From: CAZACQ01 sp964483725
GTDB taxonomy: Bacteria; Patescibacteriota; Gracilibacteria; Absconditabacterales; Absconditicoccaceae
DNA: 64,000 nt
Assembly (NCBI GenBank): GCA_964483725.1
Contig: CAZACQ010000002.1
Location: 13,824 to 77,823, forward strand
Direction of reading: 5' to 3'
Position 1 is the first letter of the stretch; every line of letters begins with the position of its first letter. Positions 34,349 to 47,320 of this stretch are shown piece after piece. The translations under genes and the position numbers were made by a program. The notes under the pieces are model-generated. The model saw only the letters and a program-made list of their open reading frames with translations. It was not told the origin of the DNA and did not search any database.

Positions 34349-35491
34349 ATGAACTTCAATATTAAAAGAGAAAAAATTAATGAAGTTGTTGATTTGTGTC
34401 TAAGGTTTGTATCAAAGAGTTCAACATTGCCAATTTTAGAAAATATATATATAAAATCTGATTCAGAATGAATTACATTTAGAGCTACTGATATGGAGAA
34501 ATATATAAACTTTTCTTTATCACTAGAATCAGAATCTGAATGATCTATTACTGTGAATTGAAAAATACTTTCAGATATAATTAGAAATTTAGAGTCTGAT
34601 ACTATTAATATATCTAAAGATGATTCTAATGATACTTTGTATATTAGCTCTGATAATGATAAGTTTGAAATCAAATGAATACCATCTAGTGAGTATGTAG
34701 CAGTTCCTGAAATTGACTCAAGTGATTCTGTTTGATTAAATGCATCTGACTTTCAAACTTGAGTATCTAAAGTTGATTATGCTATTACTGAAAGAAACTT
34801 CTCTCCTGTTTTAACATGACTTCTCATTAGAGCAAATGGTTCATGATCAGAGAATACAATTTCTTTTGTTTGAACAGATTCTTTTAGATTAGCTGAATAT
34901 AAAGTTTATTCTACTTCTGAATTAAGTTCATTTGATATTATTGTTCCTAAAGTTAATATATCTGAAATTAAAAAAGTAACAGATTATTTTATATCAAAGT
35001 GATGAGAAGACTTTGATTTATCTTTTTCAGATAACTTAGTTTCTTTCGATTTCAAAACTGATGATTTTCATATTTATATTACTTCAGTTCTAATTCAATG
35101 AAATTTCCCAGATTATAATAACGAAAATATTATGCCTACTAATTTTAATACAAATTTTGAAATTGATAAAATATCTTTAGAAAAAGCAATTAAAAAAATA
35201 TCTGTTTTTACTAAAGATATAAATAATTTTATTGATATTGAAATAAATGATTGAAACATTAATATTGATTCAGGTCAGACTGATAAATGACAAGCTAAAA
35301 CAACTATATCTACATTTATAGAGTGAGAAGACATTGAATTCTGAATTAATTGAAAATATATATTGGATTTTATAAAAGAAATCGATTCTGATACTATTAA
35401 TATAAATATAGTTGATAATCAAAAACCTGTAGTATTTAAGGATCCAAATGATGATAACATTACTTATATTATAAGGCCTTTGGTAAAATAG
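34349..35491 (+). CDS. dnaN: DNA polymerase III beta subunit (sliding clamp)
   Basis: A 380-aa clamp of three repeated domains that holds the replicative polymerase on DNA. Recognisable landmarks are LPILENIYIKSD near the start, GITFRATDMEKYI, FVGTDSFRLAEYKV in the middle, and the C-terminal KPVVFKDPNDDNITYIIRPL, which corresponds to the peptide-binding end of the clamp. Length is normal. Finding it between uppS and a prepilin/ftsAZ block, away from dnaA, is unusual. Confidence 0.93.
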
Positions 35492-35517
35492 TTTCTATTA
35501 GCTAATTAAATAAAAAA

Positions 35518-36135
35518 ATGAAACTTAAAGCATGATTTACTATATTCGAATTAATGATTGTTGTAATTTTAATTTCAATACTATTTTTCTCTTTAGAAAA
35601 TTTCTTTAGATTTGAAGGTAGAGAAAAGATTTTGGCTGAATGATGTGTTAATCATATAAATTGAGAAGTATCTAATTTTTTTTCATGAGTCTCATCTTGA
35701 AAAGGTATATATACTTGAGCTGATTCTAATATGGTATATCCTGATACTTATCATATGTCTTTTTCATGAGATAATAATCTAATTGAATTTTGATATTTTG
35801 ATGAAGATTGATTAAATATATATAATGAACTTTATTTTACTTGAACAGATATGTTGGATAATAATTGTTATAGTGATTCATATCATGTTTGACTTTCTTG
35901 AGATTTAAGCTTATCTTTAAATAGAATGTTTAGATGATGAATGAATGAACCTTCCTTTACAATTGATTGAGATTTTAGAAATTTTACATGAGTTACTGAA
36001 CTTTATCTTATGAAATGAAATCAGTACATTACATTATGAGAATTAAACTTCGATAGAAGAGTTAATAAATATTATTTCAATAGATGTTTATACTGGGATG
36101 ATGATTTAAATGAGTGCAAAAATTGGTCTCAATAG
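35518..36135 (+). CDS. Type IV prepilin-like protein
   Basis: A 205-aa protein with a class III signal: MKLKAG^FTIFELMIVVILIS, cleavage expected between Gly and Phe and with Glu at +5. The rest is a beta-rich, Gly- and Tyr-rich globular head with two Cys near residue 115-120 and two near the end (FNRCLYW, NECKNW). It is a pilin or pseudopilin of the type IV pilus system, most of whose genes lie at 48-54.6 kb. It sits alone between dnaN and ftsA. Confidence 0.88.
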
Positions 36136-36252
36136 GTTTGATTACTTTTAGTTATCACTATAATTTAAATATAAATTGACTTTAGTTTTCCTTTGATTAT
36201 ACAAGTAGTTAGATATTTATCTAACTTTTTTATTTATATGAAATCATAATTA

Positions 36253-37434
36253 ATGCAAGATATTAGCTTTATGTTAGATCTTTGAAATTGATATCTTAAA
36301 GGTATCATGACAGCAAAAGAAGATTGAAAAAACATACTTTTGTGAAAAGAAATGATTAGAACCAAATGAATGAGGAAATGAAGAATTCTTGATATGGATG
36401 ATTTTACATATTCAATTAGAAGTTTATTAGATTCATTTGAAAAAAAACTTTGATGAGACTATTTTGATGATGTTACTATTTGAGTTTCTCATCCAGAAAT
36501 GCTAGTTAAAAGAGTAACTGAACAAAAGAGAATAGTTTGAGACAAAATTTTACAAGAAGATGTTGATCATCTTTCTAATTTAATTTATGATACAGCTTGA
36601 GTTCAAAATTATGAAACAATAAAAATCATTCCTGTAAATTGGATAATTGATGATGATATTAAGCTTAAAGATCCAACTTGAATGGAATGAAAAAAACTAG
36701 AAATTGTTGCTGATGTATTTATGATACCTAAAAACTTTTATAACACACTAATTGAAGCATTTGATAAATTAGAGTTAGATGTTAATGATATAGTACCAAA
36801 TATATTATGATCATCTGAAGTTGCACTTGATTTTGATTCAAAGGATCTATGAACTTTATTAATTGATATATGATCTAATCAAACTAGTTTTTCTATATAT
36901 GAAGAAGGTTATCCATTATTATATTGAGTTGTACCTATTTGATGAGAAGAAGTTACAAAAGATATTTCAATTTGAATGCAATTAGATATAAAAGAGGCAG
37001 AGAAATTGAAAAAAGAAAGATGATATATTTATACAGACGATGAAACTATTCAAGAAGATGATAATATTGATATTTCTTTTTTGTCAGATATAATTGCAGC
37101 TAGATATGAGGAAATTTTTGATCATATAAATAAACATTTAATAGAATTATGAAAAGATTCTAGATTGCCTTGATGAGTTATACTGGTATGATGATGAGCT
37201 AAGATGGCTAATTTAGATAAATTATCAAAATTACAATTTAAATTAGCAACTTGATATTGAAAAGATAATTTAATGAAATTATGAGAATTATCATCAAACC
37301 TTCAGTATGTTAATGTTATTTGAGTAAACTATTGGTTTTGAAAATATGGCTGAATAATATGATGATGATTTAGTATATGAATATCATTTTCATGGTTAAA
37401 AAAACTTTGAAAGTATATTAAAGATATGTTTTAG
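36253..37434 (+). CDS. ftsA: Cell division protein FtsA
   Basis: A 393-aa actin-like ATPase that tethers FtsZ to the membrane. The nucleotide-binding motifs are present: FMLDLGNGYLKG (phosphate 1), TLLIDIGSNQTSFSI (phosphate 2) and GVILVGGGAKM (adenosine), with the 1C subdomain inserted at about residues 80-160. The C-terminal amphipathic tail SWLKKLGKYIKDMF fits the membrane-targeting helix. ftsZ follows 47 bases later. Confidence 0.93.
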
Positions 37435-37481
37435 TTTAGCTTGATATATTTACTATTTATTTATTAAATTACATAATTACT

Positions 37482-38654
37482 ATGAACTTACAAGAATTTA
37501 CTCCTGATTTTGTACCTTGAGCAAGAATTAAAGTTATATGAGTTGGTTGATGATGAGCTAATACTGTTAATAGAATGATAGAAGAATGAATGGAATGAGT
37601 TGAATTTATTACTGTTAATACAGATGCACAAGCATTAGCTAATTCTATGGCTGATAAAAAAATTAATATTTGACTTAATATTACAAAAGGTTTGTGAGCA
37701 TGAGCAAATCCAGAAGTTGGTAGAAAAGCTGCTGAAGAAACAATTGAAGAAATCAAAAAATTACTTCAAGATACTGATATGGTATTTATTACAGCTTGAA
37801 TGGGTTGATGAACATGAACCTGATGAGCACCAGTAATTGCTCAAGCTGCTAAGGAAATGTGAATACTTACAGTTTGAGTTGTTACAAAGCCTTTTGGTTT
37901 TGAATGAAAGAGAAGATTTGATAATGCTTCTGATTGATTATCAAAAATAAAAGATGCTGTAGATACTTTGATTATTATTCCAAATGATAAGATATTTAAT
38001 ATAATTGATAAGAAAACTACATTCAAACAAGCTTTTTCTATGGTTGATAAAATATTATTGTTATGAGTACAATGAATTGCAGATTTGATCATAAAACCAT
38101 GAGATATTAATATAGACTTTGCTGACATTAGAGTTATTATGGAATGATCTTGAACATCATTATTGTGAATATGATATGGTGATTGAGAAAATAGAGCAGT
38201 AGATGCTGCAAGAAGAGCTATAGATAATCCATTATTAGAAGCAAACTTAGAGTGAGCAGAAAATATTATATTTGCTGTAACATGATGAGATGATTTGACT
38301 CCTGTAGAAGTACAAGAAGCTTCAAGAGTAGTTGAAGAGATAGCTAACCCTGATGCTAATATAATTTGGTGAATGACTCTTGATGAAAGTTTTGAATGAG
38401 AAGTAAAAGTTACTATTGTTGCTACTTGATTTCCAGAAACTACACAAGATAGTATGATTAGATGACCTAGATGAGCAGATGTTGGTGTAAGAAGAACTAA
38501 ATGACAAGATTTTGTTTCTAAAGCAATTTGATGAAGTTCTAATGAGTCTTCTTCATCTCAAACAAGTAATACTAGTGCACAATCATCAACTAATTCTTCT
38601 GATGATAGTGATTATGAGACACCAGCTTTTTTGAGGAAAAAATTAGGTAAATAA
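37482..38654 (+). CDS. ftsZ: Cell division GTPase FtsZ
   Basis: A 390-aa tubulin homologue that builds the division ring. The nucleotide loop VGGGGANTVNRM, the tubulin signature GMGGGTGTGGAP, and the T7 loop NIDFADIRVIM are intact. A low-complexity Ser/Asn linker leads to the C-terminal peptide DYETPAFLRKKLGK that binds FtsA. In the tubulin signature nearly every glycine is coded by TGA, which shows how dependent the gene is on the recoded codon. Confidence 0.97.
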
Positions 38655-38682
38655 AACTTTATATAATTTAAGTAATATTTTT

Positions 38683-39135
38683 ATGCATTTAAAAATTACT
38701 AGTATTGATAATATAATATTTGACTGAGAAGTTGAAAATGTAAATATTCCAACTGAAGATTGATATATTTGAATTTTTCCAAATCATATGCCTATAACTA
38801 GTGTTGTAAAAGCATGACTTGTTAAAATTCTACCAGTAGAGAAAAAGGAGTCTATGCTTGAAAAATGAAGTTTTGTATTTGATGATGATAAACTTGCAAT
38901 ATCAGTTGGTAAAGGTTTGTTGTTTTCTGATTGAAATGAGATTGTTATGACAGTTTCATCTGCAAGTTCTTTGTCTGAAAATACAGAAGAAGAATTGAGT
39001 AAAATGAAAGAACAGCTTCAAAAAGACATTCAACAACTTAAAGAAAAAGGTGGTTCTATTGAAGATATTGAAAAATCACTTATGGAATATGAAAAGATTT
39101 CTGCTGATATTAAGCTAAAAAAGATATCAGGATAG
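38683..39135 (+). CDS. atpC: ATP synthase epsilon subunit, isolated
   Basis: A 150-aa protein that matches the F1 epsilon subunit: MHLKITSIDNIIFDGEVENV, EDGYIGIFPNHMPITS and VKILPVEKKE, then a helical C-terminal arm rich in Glu and Lys (from about residue 95). Epsilon regulates and couples the F-type ATP synthase rotor. No other atp gene is in the window; it ends the ftsA-ftsZ unit with 28 bases of spacing. Whether the rest of the ATP synthase is elsewhere in the genome cannot be told. Confidence 0.85.
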
Positions 39136-39152
39136 TAAATTTTTATAACTAG

Positions 39153-39186
39153 AAAAAAGTAAGAATAGAATATTCTTACTTTTTTT
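39153..39186. terminator. Bidirectional intrinsic terminator
   Basis: A stem GTAAGAATA / TATTCTTAC with flanking A6 and T7 tracts lies between the convergent atpC and lemA genes. It is strong in both directions. Confidence 0.9.
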
Positions 39187-39718
39187 CATTATATAATTTT
39201 ACATTAAAGTAATTATAATTAGGTATGTTCATAAATCTTGCAATAAAATTATAAGGTATTGTTTGTTTAGTAGTATTTAGAATTTTTAAGTTTGAATTAT
39301 ATATTTCTCTTGCAGCTGCTAAATTTTCTTCGGTTCTGCTGATTTCTTTTTGAAGTTTTAAAAAATTTTCATTTGATTTTAAGTCAGGATAATCTTCAGC
39401 TCTAGCAAATATTTCTTTTAAATCACTTCATATAACTTCTTCACTTTTTTGTCTTTCCTTTCATATATCTTTTTTTTTATTTTTAACAAAACTTCTTGCT
39501 TCTGTGATTTCTTCTAATAATTCTTTTTCAAAATTTTTGTATGCTTTTACTAGTTCAACTAATTTGGGTATTAAGTCGGCTCTTTTTTGTAAATTTACAT
39601 CTATCAGATAAAAGGCATTCTCAACATAATTTTTATATTTTATAATAGTATTGTATAAGAATACAATTATAATAATCAGTACTATTATAATAATAACAGT
39701 TATTTGTTCTATATACAT
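39176..39718 (-). CDS. LemA family protein
   Basis: A 180-aa LemA protein. One N-terminal membrane helix (about residues 7-25) is followed by the family signature NVQKRADLIPKLVELVKAY (here NLQKRADLIPKLVELVKAY) and a long helical hairpin with FARAEDYPDLKSNENF. LemA is a widespread helical surface or periplasmic protein of uncertain function. It directly follows the DUF3137 gene with no spacing, the usual pairing of these families. Confidence 0.92.
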
Positions 39719-40918
39719 TTAATTTACATGATAATCTATATATAAATATTTTGGTATATTAAATATTTCCCTTGAGAGAATATAAAATTCAACATATCAT
39801 TTCAAACTTGAATTTAAAAATATATAATTTCATAAAGTAAAAAAATCTTTATTTAAATGAATTACTATATATATTTCATTTCATTCAAAAAGAAAGTTGA
39901 ATTTTTTTCTAGGAAACATTTCTGTTAAATTATTAATTGACCTTATTGTTCTACTATCAAGAATTTCTCTTGCAGACTGTTGGTCTTGTGCTCTTATATT
40001 GTATTTTTTCGATAAATTTATATCTTCTAAATTTATATTTTTTCATTTTGAAAATCATAATAAATTTCGAATTTTATCTTTAAATATAAGTAATACAAAT
40101 ACTGTCAGTATACTTCATGAAATTAGAATGACTCTCATATCAGTAGTACTTACAACTAAGTTATATAGAAAAAATCATAAGAAAGTTAATATTATTATAG
40201 TACTAATTATTTCAGCTCGAGACATCTTATGAGTAATTTTTATCCAGTCAAAAACTTTATTTTCACTTCATTTAATATTAATTTTTTGTACATATACATG
40301 ATCAGCCTTTACCCGTTTTCTTTTTCAGTTTTTACCTTTTCTTTTTCTTTGAGTATATATTTCTATTCATGAAATTTTTGCTTTAGTCTTTTCATTTATT
40401 TCATATTCATATTCAAGTGAGTTTGAAAACTTTCTAACTCTATCATATGAAGATAATAATCAAGTTTTATTTTTAACTTGGTCAACACTTTCATCAAAAT
40501 ATTTATCATTTAAACTAAATTTTGCTCATTTAAACATTTTCGATATAAATTCTGAAAAGATTTCCTCTTCTTTAGTGCTACCATTTTCTCATTTTATTAA
40601 ACTTTTAATTCTACTAACAAACCATGTATTCTCTCTTAATTCAAATTTTGAATATAATAAAAATATAATAAAAAACATAACTATGTTAAAAAGAATATTA
40701 AGTGCAAATATTAAATTTATTGCTAATACTATATTTATAAAAATAAAAACAAATATTAGAAAATATAATAAATATTTATACCTGCTATATAGTTCTTTTT
40801 TTTCTCCTAAAATGGCTCTAAAATTTTCATTTTCATTAAAAAAATTATCTATTTCTTTCAGTTCATCTAAAGAAATTTTAGATTTAAAATCTTTTTGAAA
40901 TTTTTTTATATCAATCAT
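39719..40918 (-). CDS. DUF3137 family membrane protein, LemA partner
   Basis: A 399-aa protein with two pairs of membrane segments: about residues 46-62 and 67-88 near the N-terminus, and two more near 240-280. Then comes the DUF3137-type block YNIRAQDQQSAREILDS and NEIYIVIHLN. It has a strongly basic stretch (TQRKRKGKNGKRK) with the only in-frame CGG seen in the window, next to VKADHVYV; three in-frame CGA or CGG codons fall in this gene. Its last base abuts the first base of lemA. The earlier gene at 4682-5707 is a shorter relative. Function unknown. Confidence 0.7.
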
Positions 40919-40933
40919 AATGATAACTTTAAA

Positions 40934-41962
40934 TTAATTAAAGCTTTTGATAAATTTAATATCTCAGTTTGTCAGAAGTCTTATATCTTTAATTCAATAT
41001 TTCACTGCTATTAGTCTACTAAGTCACATTCAAAAAGCAAATCCAGAGTATTTTTCACTGTCTATTCATCATTCTTTTAGTACATTTGGATGTATCATTC
41101 CTGCTCATAATATTTCTACCCATCAAGTTGATTTACATAATTTACATCACTGTCATTTACATAATGGACAAGATGCATCTATTTCCATACCAGGTTCTAC
41201 AAATGGAAAATAACTAGGTCTCATTCTTAATTCGATAGAATCATTCTCTAATATTTTAGCTAACAATTCTCTAAGAGTGTATTTAAATTCTGACATTGAT
41301 ATTCATTCTCAAACAACTATACCTTCATATTGCCAAAATACTGTATCATGTGATGCATCCATATTTTCATATCTATAAACCTTCCCTGGTATTACAGCTT
41401 TAACAGGAGCAGAATGTTTTTTAAGTATTTCATTTTGAATTGCTGATGTATGTGTTCTTAATACATAGTTATCTCATGTTTCATCTTTGTTTTTTGCAAA
41501 TATAGTATCGTGCATCTCAGTTGCTGGATGACTTGCTGGTATATTTACTGAATAAAAATTTTCATATTTACTAACTAAATCATTTCATCTTTCTATAATG
41601 AATCACATACCTCTAGATATTTCTTCAACTCTTCTTCTAGTTTTACTTATCAAGTTTAAGTATCATTTATCTATATTAAAACTTGGAGTATTTATATCTA
41701 TAGTATCTTCTTTTAATTTATTATTAATTTCTTCTATTTTAATACTGTCTTGTTTTTTATTAAATTTATTTTGTATTTCTTCTTTAAGTGATGATAAAAA
41801 TTGTCATCTTTCTTTTCTTTCTTCTTGTGAAAGCTGTCCAAGAGTTTTAAACTCTTGATTAATCTCAGATTTTTTTCATAAGTATTTTGAATGAAATTCT
41901 TGTAATTCTTCACTATTATTTATTTTTGATAATTCATTTAAAATTTCATTTTTATCAATCAT
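40934..41962 (-). CDS. pheS: Phenylalanyl-tRNA synthetase alpha subunit
   Basis: A 342-aa class II synthetase subunit. The coiled-coil N-terminus is followed by LRTHTSAIQNEIL, VIPGKVYRYENMDASHD and the class II motif 3 region GFAFGMGLSRLIAVKYGI. A Cys-rich insertion DASCPLCKGQCCKLCKSTGW looks like a zinc site, as in several bacterial PheS. The start follows murD by 53 bases. The beta subunit (pheT) is not in the window, so the pair is split. Confidence 0.95.
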
Positions 41963-42015
41963 AATTTGATTTATTTAGTTATTAAAAATCTTTAACTTTA
42001 TAAACAATTTGTTTC

Positions 42016-43227
42016 TTATTTCAAGTTTAGCTTACTTATTGCATCTAGAAAAACTTTTATTCTATCTTTATAGTCTTTAAACATTCAAAAGCTTGCAGAT
42101 CATGGACTAAATAATATTATTCATATATTTTCTTTTTTAGCATTATTGAATGCTTTTGATACTGCATCTTCTAATGAATATTCAATTTCATATTCTATAT
42201 TTGAATTCTTAAAAATTTCAGATATTTTACTTGCTGTGTCTCAAATTAGGAATCATTTATTTACAATCCTATCAACTTCATCTTGAATTATTGAATAGTC
42301 AGCTCATTTATCTGATCATCATGCTATTAAAATTACCTTTTCATCAAATGATTTTAATGCAGAAAGTAATGCTCATGGAGTAGTAGATTTTCAATCATTA
42401 TATATACTTATTCAATCAATACATTTCACTCTTTCTAAAGTATTTTCTAATCATTCCAATCTACTTACTGTTTTAGTTATGGAATCATTATTTATTCATA
42501 TTTCTTCTGCTAATTTTACTGCTATGTTTATATTAAATTGGTTGTGCTGTCAAATTAGTTTACTGTCATATGATTTTATACTATCTAAAACTATAAGTTT
42601 ATTCAAATTATCTTTTATATCTATATTTTTTCAAATTATTGTTTTATTTTTAGTTAACTCTATAATTTTCTTTTTGCTTTTAAAATAATCATCGTAATCA
42701 AAGTGTCGATCTAAATGATCAGCTTCAATATTTGTCCATATACTATAATCAAATCTAAAATCATTTGTATTATACAGCATAAATGATGATGTTTCAATTA
42801 CTATATTTATAATTTCAGATGTATTGTTTTCAGTTATAATATCATATACTAATTTGGAAATAGCCGGTGAAAAATTTCATCAAATAAATGTATTTGAGTA
42901 GTTATCTTTTAAAATATTATAAAGAATCCATGATGTAGTTGATTTTCATTTACTTCATGTTATTCAAAAAAACCTAAAATTATCTAACAAAGAATTTTCA
43001 TTTAGAATTTTGTGTACTATGTCTAATTCACTTACTATTTTTTCTGAATAATCTTCATATATTTTATGTGAAGGTTTGATTCATGGGCTTACTATAACAT
43101 ATTTTGCTTTATCTAATGCTTCTACATCAAAATCGTTATCATCCATAAGTTGATTTTTGTTTCAATTATAGTCTAATAGTTTTTTAATTCATTTTCAAAC
43201 TTCTCATTTTCAATATATTATATACAT
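42016..43227 (-). CDS. murD: UDP-N-acetylmuramoyl-alanine--D-glutamate ligase, divergent
   Basis: A 403-aa Mur ligase. The ATP-binding loop FFGITGSKGKSTTS, the ADHLDxHFDYDDYF region with CGA at codon 174 (MurD proteins commonly have Trp or Arg there), IIGKN, and the linker and C-terminal SIYNDGKSTTPGA and ILIAGGSDKGAD support MurD, which adds D-Glu to the peptidoglycan precursor. The N-terminal Rossmann-like part is short. It shows this organism builds peptidoglycan, in keeping with the L,D-transpeptidase at 55.7 kb. Four bases separate it from the gyrA stop. Confidence 0.85.
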
Positions 43228-43231
43228 TTTA

Positions 43232-45622
43232 TTATTTATCTCATTCCTTCCAAGGTCTAAAAATTGATACTATTTCTTTATCAGAAATCTTTGGTAATTT
43301 TGTATTTCTATCTTTTAAATTTATATCATTAGAGTGTATTTCTATTAATTTTCATGTTTTTAATTTAAGAGTTACTGCTCATTCATCTATACTTATACCT
43401 CATAACAATTTTTCTCATTTTGATATTTTACTTGCAATTAGTCACTTTTGTCATCTTTTTTGAAGTTTCATATCTTCTAGACTAATAAGTTTTCATCAAG
43501 TTTGGCTATAGATAAACATAAATGGTTCACCAGAATGTACAAACATATTTCCAACATTTTCTCAGTCTTCTAAATCAATTGCTTTTACTCATCAAGCTGT
43601 TTTTCAGCTTGCTCTTATATTGGATTGTGGAAATAATAATATCATTCATGATTGGCTAACTACTGATATATTATCATCTTCTTTAACTTTATTAACTTTA
43701 CTTATATTTTCATTTTCAGCAAGTCACATAATTTTTGTAGGTGTTTTTTTCAATTTATCAATCAAGTCTTTAGTTACTTTCTTTATGTTATTGTTATCTG
43801 TTAACATCACAATATAATCAAAATCTTCATCTATTATATCAACAAAGACCACATTTCATTTTAATTTAAAATCTTTTTTGAAATCAACTCATGCATTTTT
43901 TATATTATGTTGTCATAAGTCTTTTACTCTTCTTATAACTAGTTCTCACTTATCTGTGATTGCAAAGAGTTTATATTGATTATGTATATGTTTTATAGTA
44001 ATAGTATTTTCTGGTATTATATTAAGTCTTGTTTGGTATAGTATTTTAGTTTCAAAATCATCTCACATCCATAATATTACATTTTCTTTTTGCAACTCCT
44101 CAAGTCTCTTAAGATTTTTAACTGAATTTTCTAGTTCATAAACTTCTAATGATTCACTTAATATTGTTCTTCTTTCATCTCAATATTCGTCTTTTATATA
44201 AACTAATTCATCAATAACAACTTCATCTAGTTTTTGTGGCTCATTAATTAATCATTTTAAATACTCAATAAGTTCTTTTTTGTCTTTAATTTCATCTAAT
44301 ATTTTTTGAATTTCAAGTCATACTAGTGTTTGTAGTCTTAACATAAGTATATATTCAGCTTGGGCATCTGTAAATTCAAACTTTTCCATAAGCTCTTGTT
44401 TTGCTTCTTGTCTAGTTTGTGATCATCTTATAGTTTCTATTACTTCATCCAATATATTTATTGCTTTTTCAAGTCATAGTAATATATGAAGTCTATCTTC
44501 TGCCTTATTAAGTAAATATACTGATCTATTGTATACAACTTCTCTTCTATAAGTTACAAATTGCTCTAATAATTCTTTTATATTCAACATTTGTGGTTGA
44601 ATTCATTTATCTATAAGGCAAACATTGTTTAAGTTAAAATTAGTTTGTAATTCTGTAAATTTATATATTAATGTAAGAATATCAGATGCACTGTATCATT
44701 TTTTAGGAGTTATAACTATTCTTATTTTTTCTTTACTTGATTCATCTGTTATGTCAGATATTCATTCAATTCTCTTTTGACTTACAAGGTCTCAAATTTT
44801 AGCTACTAAATTAGATTTATTTACTTGGAAAGGTAATTGAGTTATTATTATACATTCTACTCAATCTATTTCTGAAACTTCTGCTTTTCAACGACATTTT
44901 ATTGATCATTTTCATTTTCTATATACTTCTTTTATATTTTCTGAATCATAAATATAACCTCATGTTGGAAAATCAGGTCACTTTATAATATTCATTATTT
45001 CATCAATACTAATTTCAGGGTTCTCTATCAATGACAAACAAGCATCAATTACTTCATTAAGATTATGTGGAGCCATATTTGTTGCCATTCATACAGCTAT
45101 TCACATTGTTCAATTACATAAATGGTTTGGAAATTTTGTAGGAAGCATAACTGGTTCTTCTCTTGAGTTATCATATGTATCTCTCCAATCTACTGTATCC
45201 ATTTCTATATCTTGAAGCATTTCGTTAGCTATTTTTGTAAGTCTTGCTTCTGTATATCTCATAGCAGCTGCTCAATCTCAGTCTATACTTCAGAAATTAC
45301 CTTGTCACTCAACTAATGGGTATCTTAATGAAAAATCCTGAGTCATTCTTACCATTGCTTCATATACAGAGCTATCACCATGTGGATGATACTTTCACAA
45401 AACTTCTCAAACTACTGCAGCAGATTTTTTGAAACTAGAGTTATGAAAAAGTTTAAGATCATACATAGCATATAATATTCTTCTAAGAACTGGTTTTAAT
45501 CAATCTCTAACATCTGGTAAAGCTCTACTAACTATAACAGACATACTATAATCTATATAACTTTGAGTTATTTCTCACTCAATACTATGTGGAACAATTC
45601 TTGCTTTATTTTCTTCTTTCAT
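43232..45622 (-). CDS. gyrA: DNA gyrase subunit A
   Basis: A 796-aa type IIA topoisomerase subunit. The breakage-reunion domain is complete, with VIVSRALPDVRDGLKPV, HPHGDSSVYEAMVRM, and the active-site Tyr in AMRYTEARLTKIA. The C-terminal beta-pinwheel carries a degenerate GyrA box, QKRGQKG, in place of QRRGGKG, so strong DNA wrapping is likely but not certain; topoisomerase IV ParC is the alternative. It is transcribed with murD, whose start lies 4 bases away. No gyrB is in the window. Confidence 0.9.
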
Positions 45623-45791
45623 TGTTTATTTTAAACTATCTAAATCTTATAAAAATTGCAATTATATCTTCTTTTATATTGATTTAAATCATTTTTTCAA
45701 TTCAAGTTTGCTTTTTAGTTGATTTTCTTTTTTAAATCTTTAAAAAAAACATACTTAAAACATAAATAATTTAAAATTAAAAACTTTAAAA

Positions 45792-47282
45792 ATGGATATT
45801 ATGGCAGTTATAGTGCCTGTTTTGGTTTTTGTTTTGTGAGTTCTTATTTGAAAATTGATATATGAAACTTATGTTAACAAAAAAGAAAAAAGGCTTGATG
45901 AAAAATTAGAAAAAGTAGAAAATGAATATTTGGATAATATAAATAAAGCTCAATCAAAAGCCTCTGAAATAATAGAACAGGCAAATCAAGAGTACAATCA
46001 AAAGCTTAAGAGAGTTGAAATATTAGAAGATAGAATATCAAAAAAAGAAGAAAAGCTAGACAAAAAGATTGCTGATGTCAATAATGAAAAGTCAGAAATT
46101 GATCAATTGAAGCTCGATTTACAAGATAAAATTGACAAAGAAATTGAAAAGTTGGAGTATCTAGCTTGATTAACTAAAGAAGATGCTAAAAACGAGCTAT
46201 TTAATATAATAGAAAATGATTATTCAAGTGATATTGTTGATTTTGTTGAGAAACAAAAATTATTAAAGCAAGAATCTGCTACTAAAGAAGCAGCAAGTAT
46301 TATTTCCAAGGTTTTACCAAGAGTTTGAATGAATCAAGTTAGTGAATTTACTGTATCTATAATTGATTTACCAAGTGAAGAAACTAAAGGTAAGATTATA
46401 TGAAAAGAGTGAAGGAATATATCTTTTTTTGAGAAAATAACTTGAGCAGAAATTATTATTGATGAGACACCCTTGGTTGTTAATGTTTCATGTTATGATC
46501 CAGAAAAAAGATATGTTGCAGCAGAAACACTAAAAAGACTTGTAAAAGATTGAAGAATTAATCCTATATATATTGAAAGAACATACAATGATGTGCTTTG
46601 ATGAATGGATGACTTTCTGCTTGAAAAATGAAAAGAAGCATTATCAACATTAAACTTAGCTATGTTTAAGCCAGATATATTAAAAATGATTTGAGAATTT
46701 TATTTTAGGTATAGTTATGGTCAAAATCTTTGGATTCATAGTATAGAAGTTGCAAGAATATCTGAATGAATAGCTAATGAATTATGATTGGATTGACAAC
46801 TTGCTAAAAAAGCATGACTTTTACATGATATTTGAAAAGTTAGAACAGGAACTTGAGCGGCTCATGCTAAAGTGTGATGAGAAATTTTAAGACAATATGA
46901 TTTTGATCCTGTTGTAATAAATGCTGCTGAATGACATCATTTTGATGTGCCTTTGGAAGATCCAATTGCTTGGATTGTTACAGCTGCTGATGCAATTAGT
47001 GCTGCTAGACCTTGAGCAAGATTTAACACAAAAAATATGTTTATAGAAAGAATGGAAACTTTAGAAAAACTTATTTCTGAATTTGATTGAGTAAATAAAG
47101 TATATATAATGCAAGCATGAAGAGAAATTATGACTTTTGTTGATTCAAAGAAAATAAGTGATTTGTATTTAGAAAAATTAGTTAAAAATATTTCTAAAAA
47201 AATTGAATCTCAATTAGATTATCCAGGTAATGTTAGAATAGTATGAATTAGAGAAAATAAAGTTACTAGCTACATTAGTTAA
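45792..47282 (+). CDS. rny: Ribonuclease Y
   Basis: A 496-aa membrane-anchored endoribonuclease that starts mRNA decay. Order: N-terminal membrane helix, a long coiled coil (about residues 35-130) rich in Lys and Glu, the KH domain with GKIIGKEGRNISFFEKITGA, and the HD domain with HSIEVARISEGIANELG and GLLHDIGKVRTG. Length and layout match the family. The gene diverges from gyrA across a 169-base AT-rich intergenic region. Confidence 0.95.
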
Positions 47283-47320
47283 TTGCTTTAAATTTTATTT
47301 ATAACTTAATATAAAATTAA

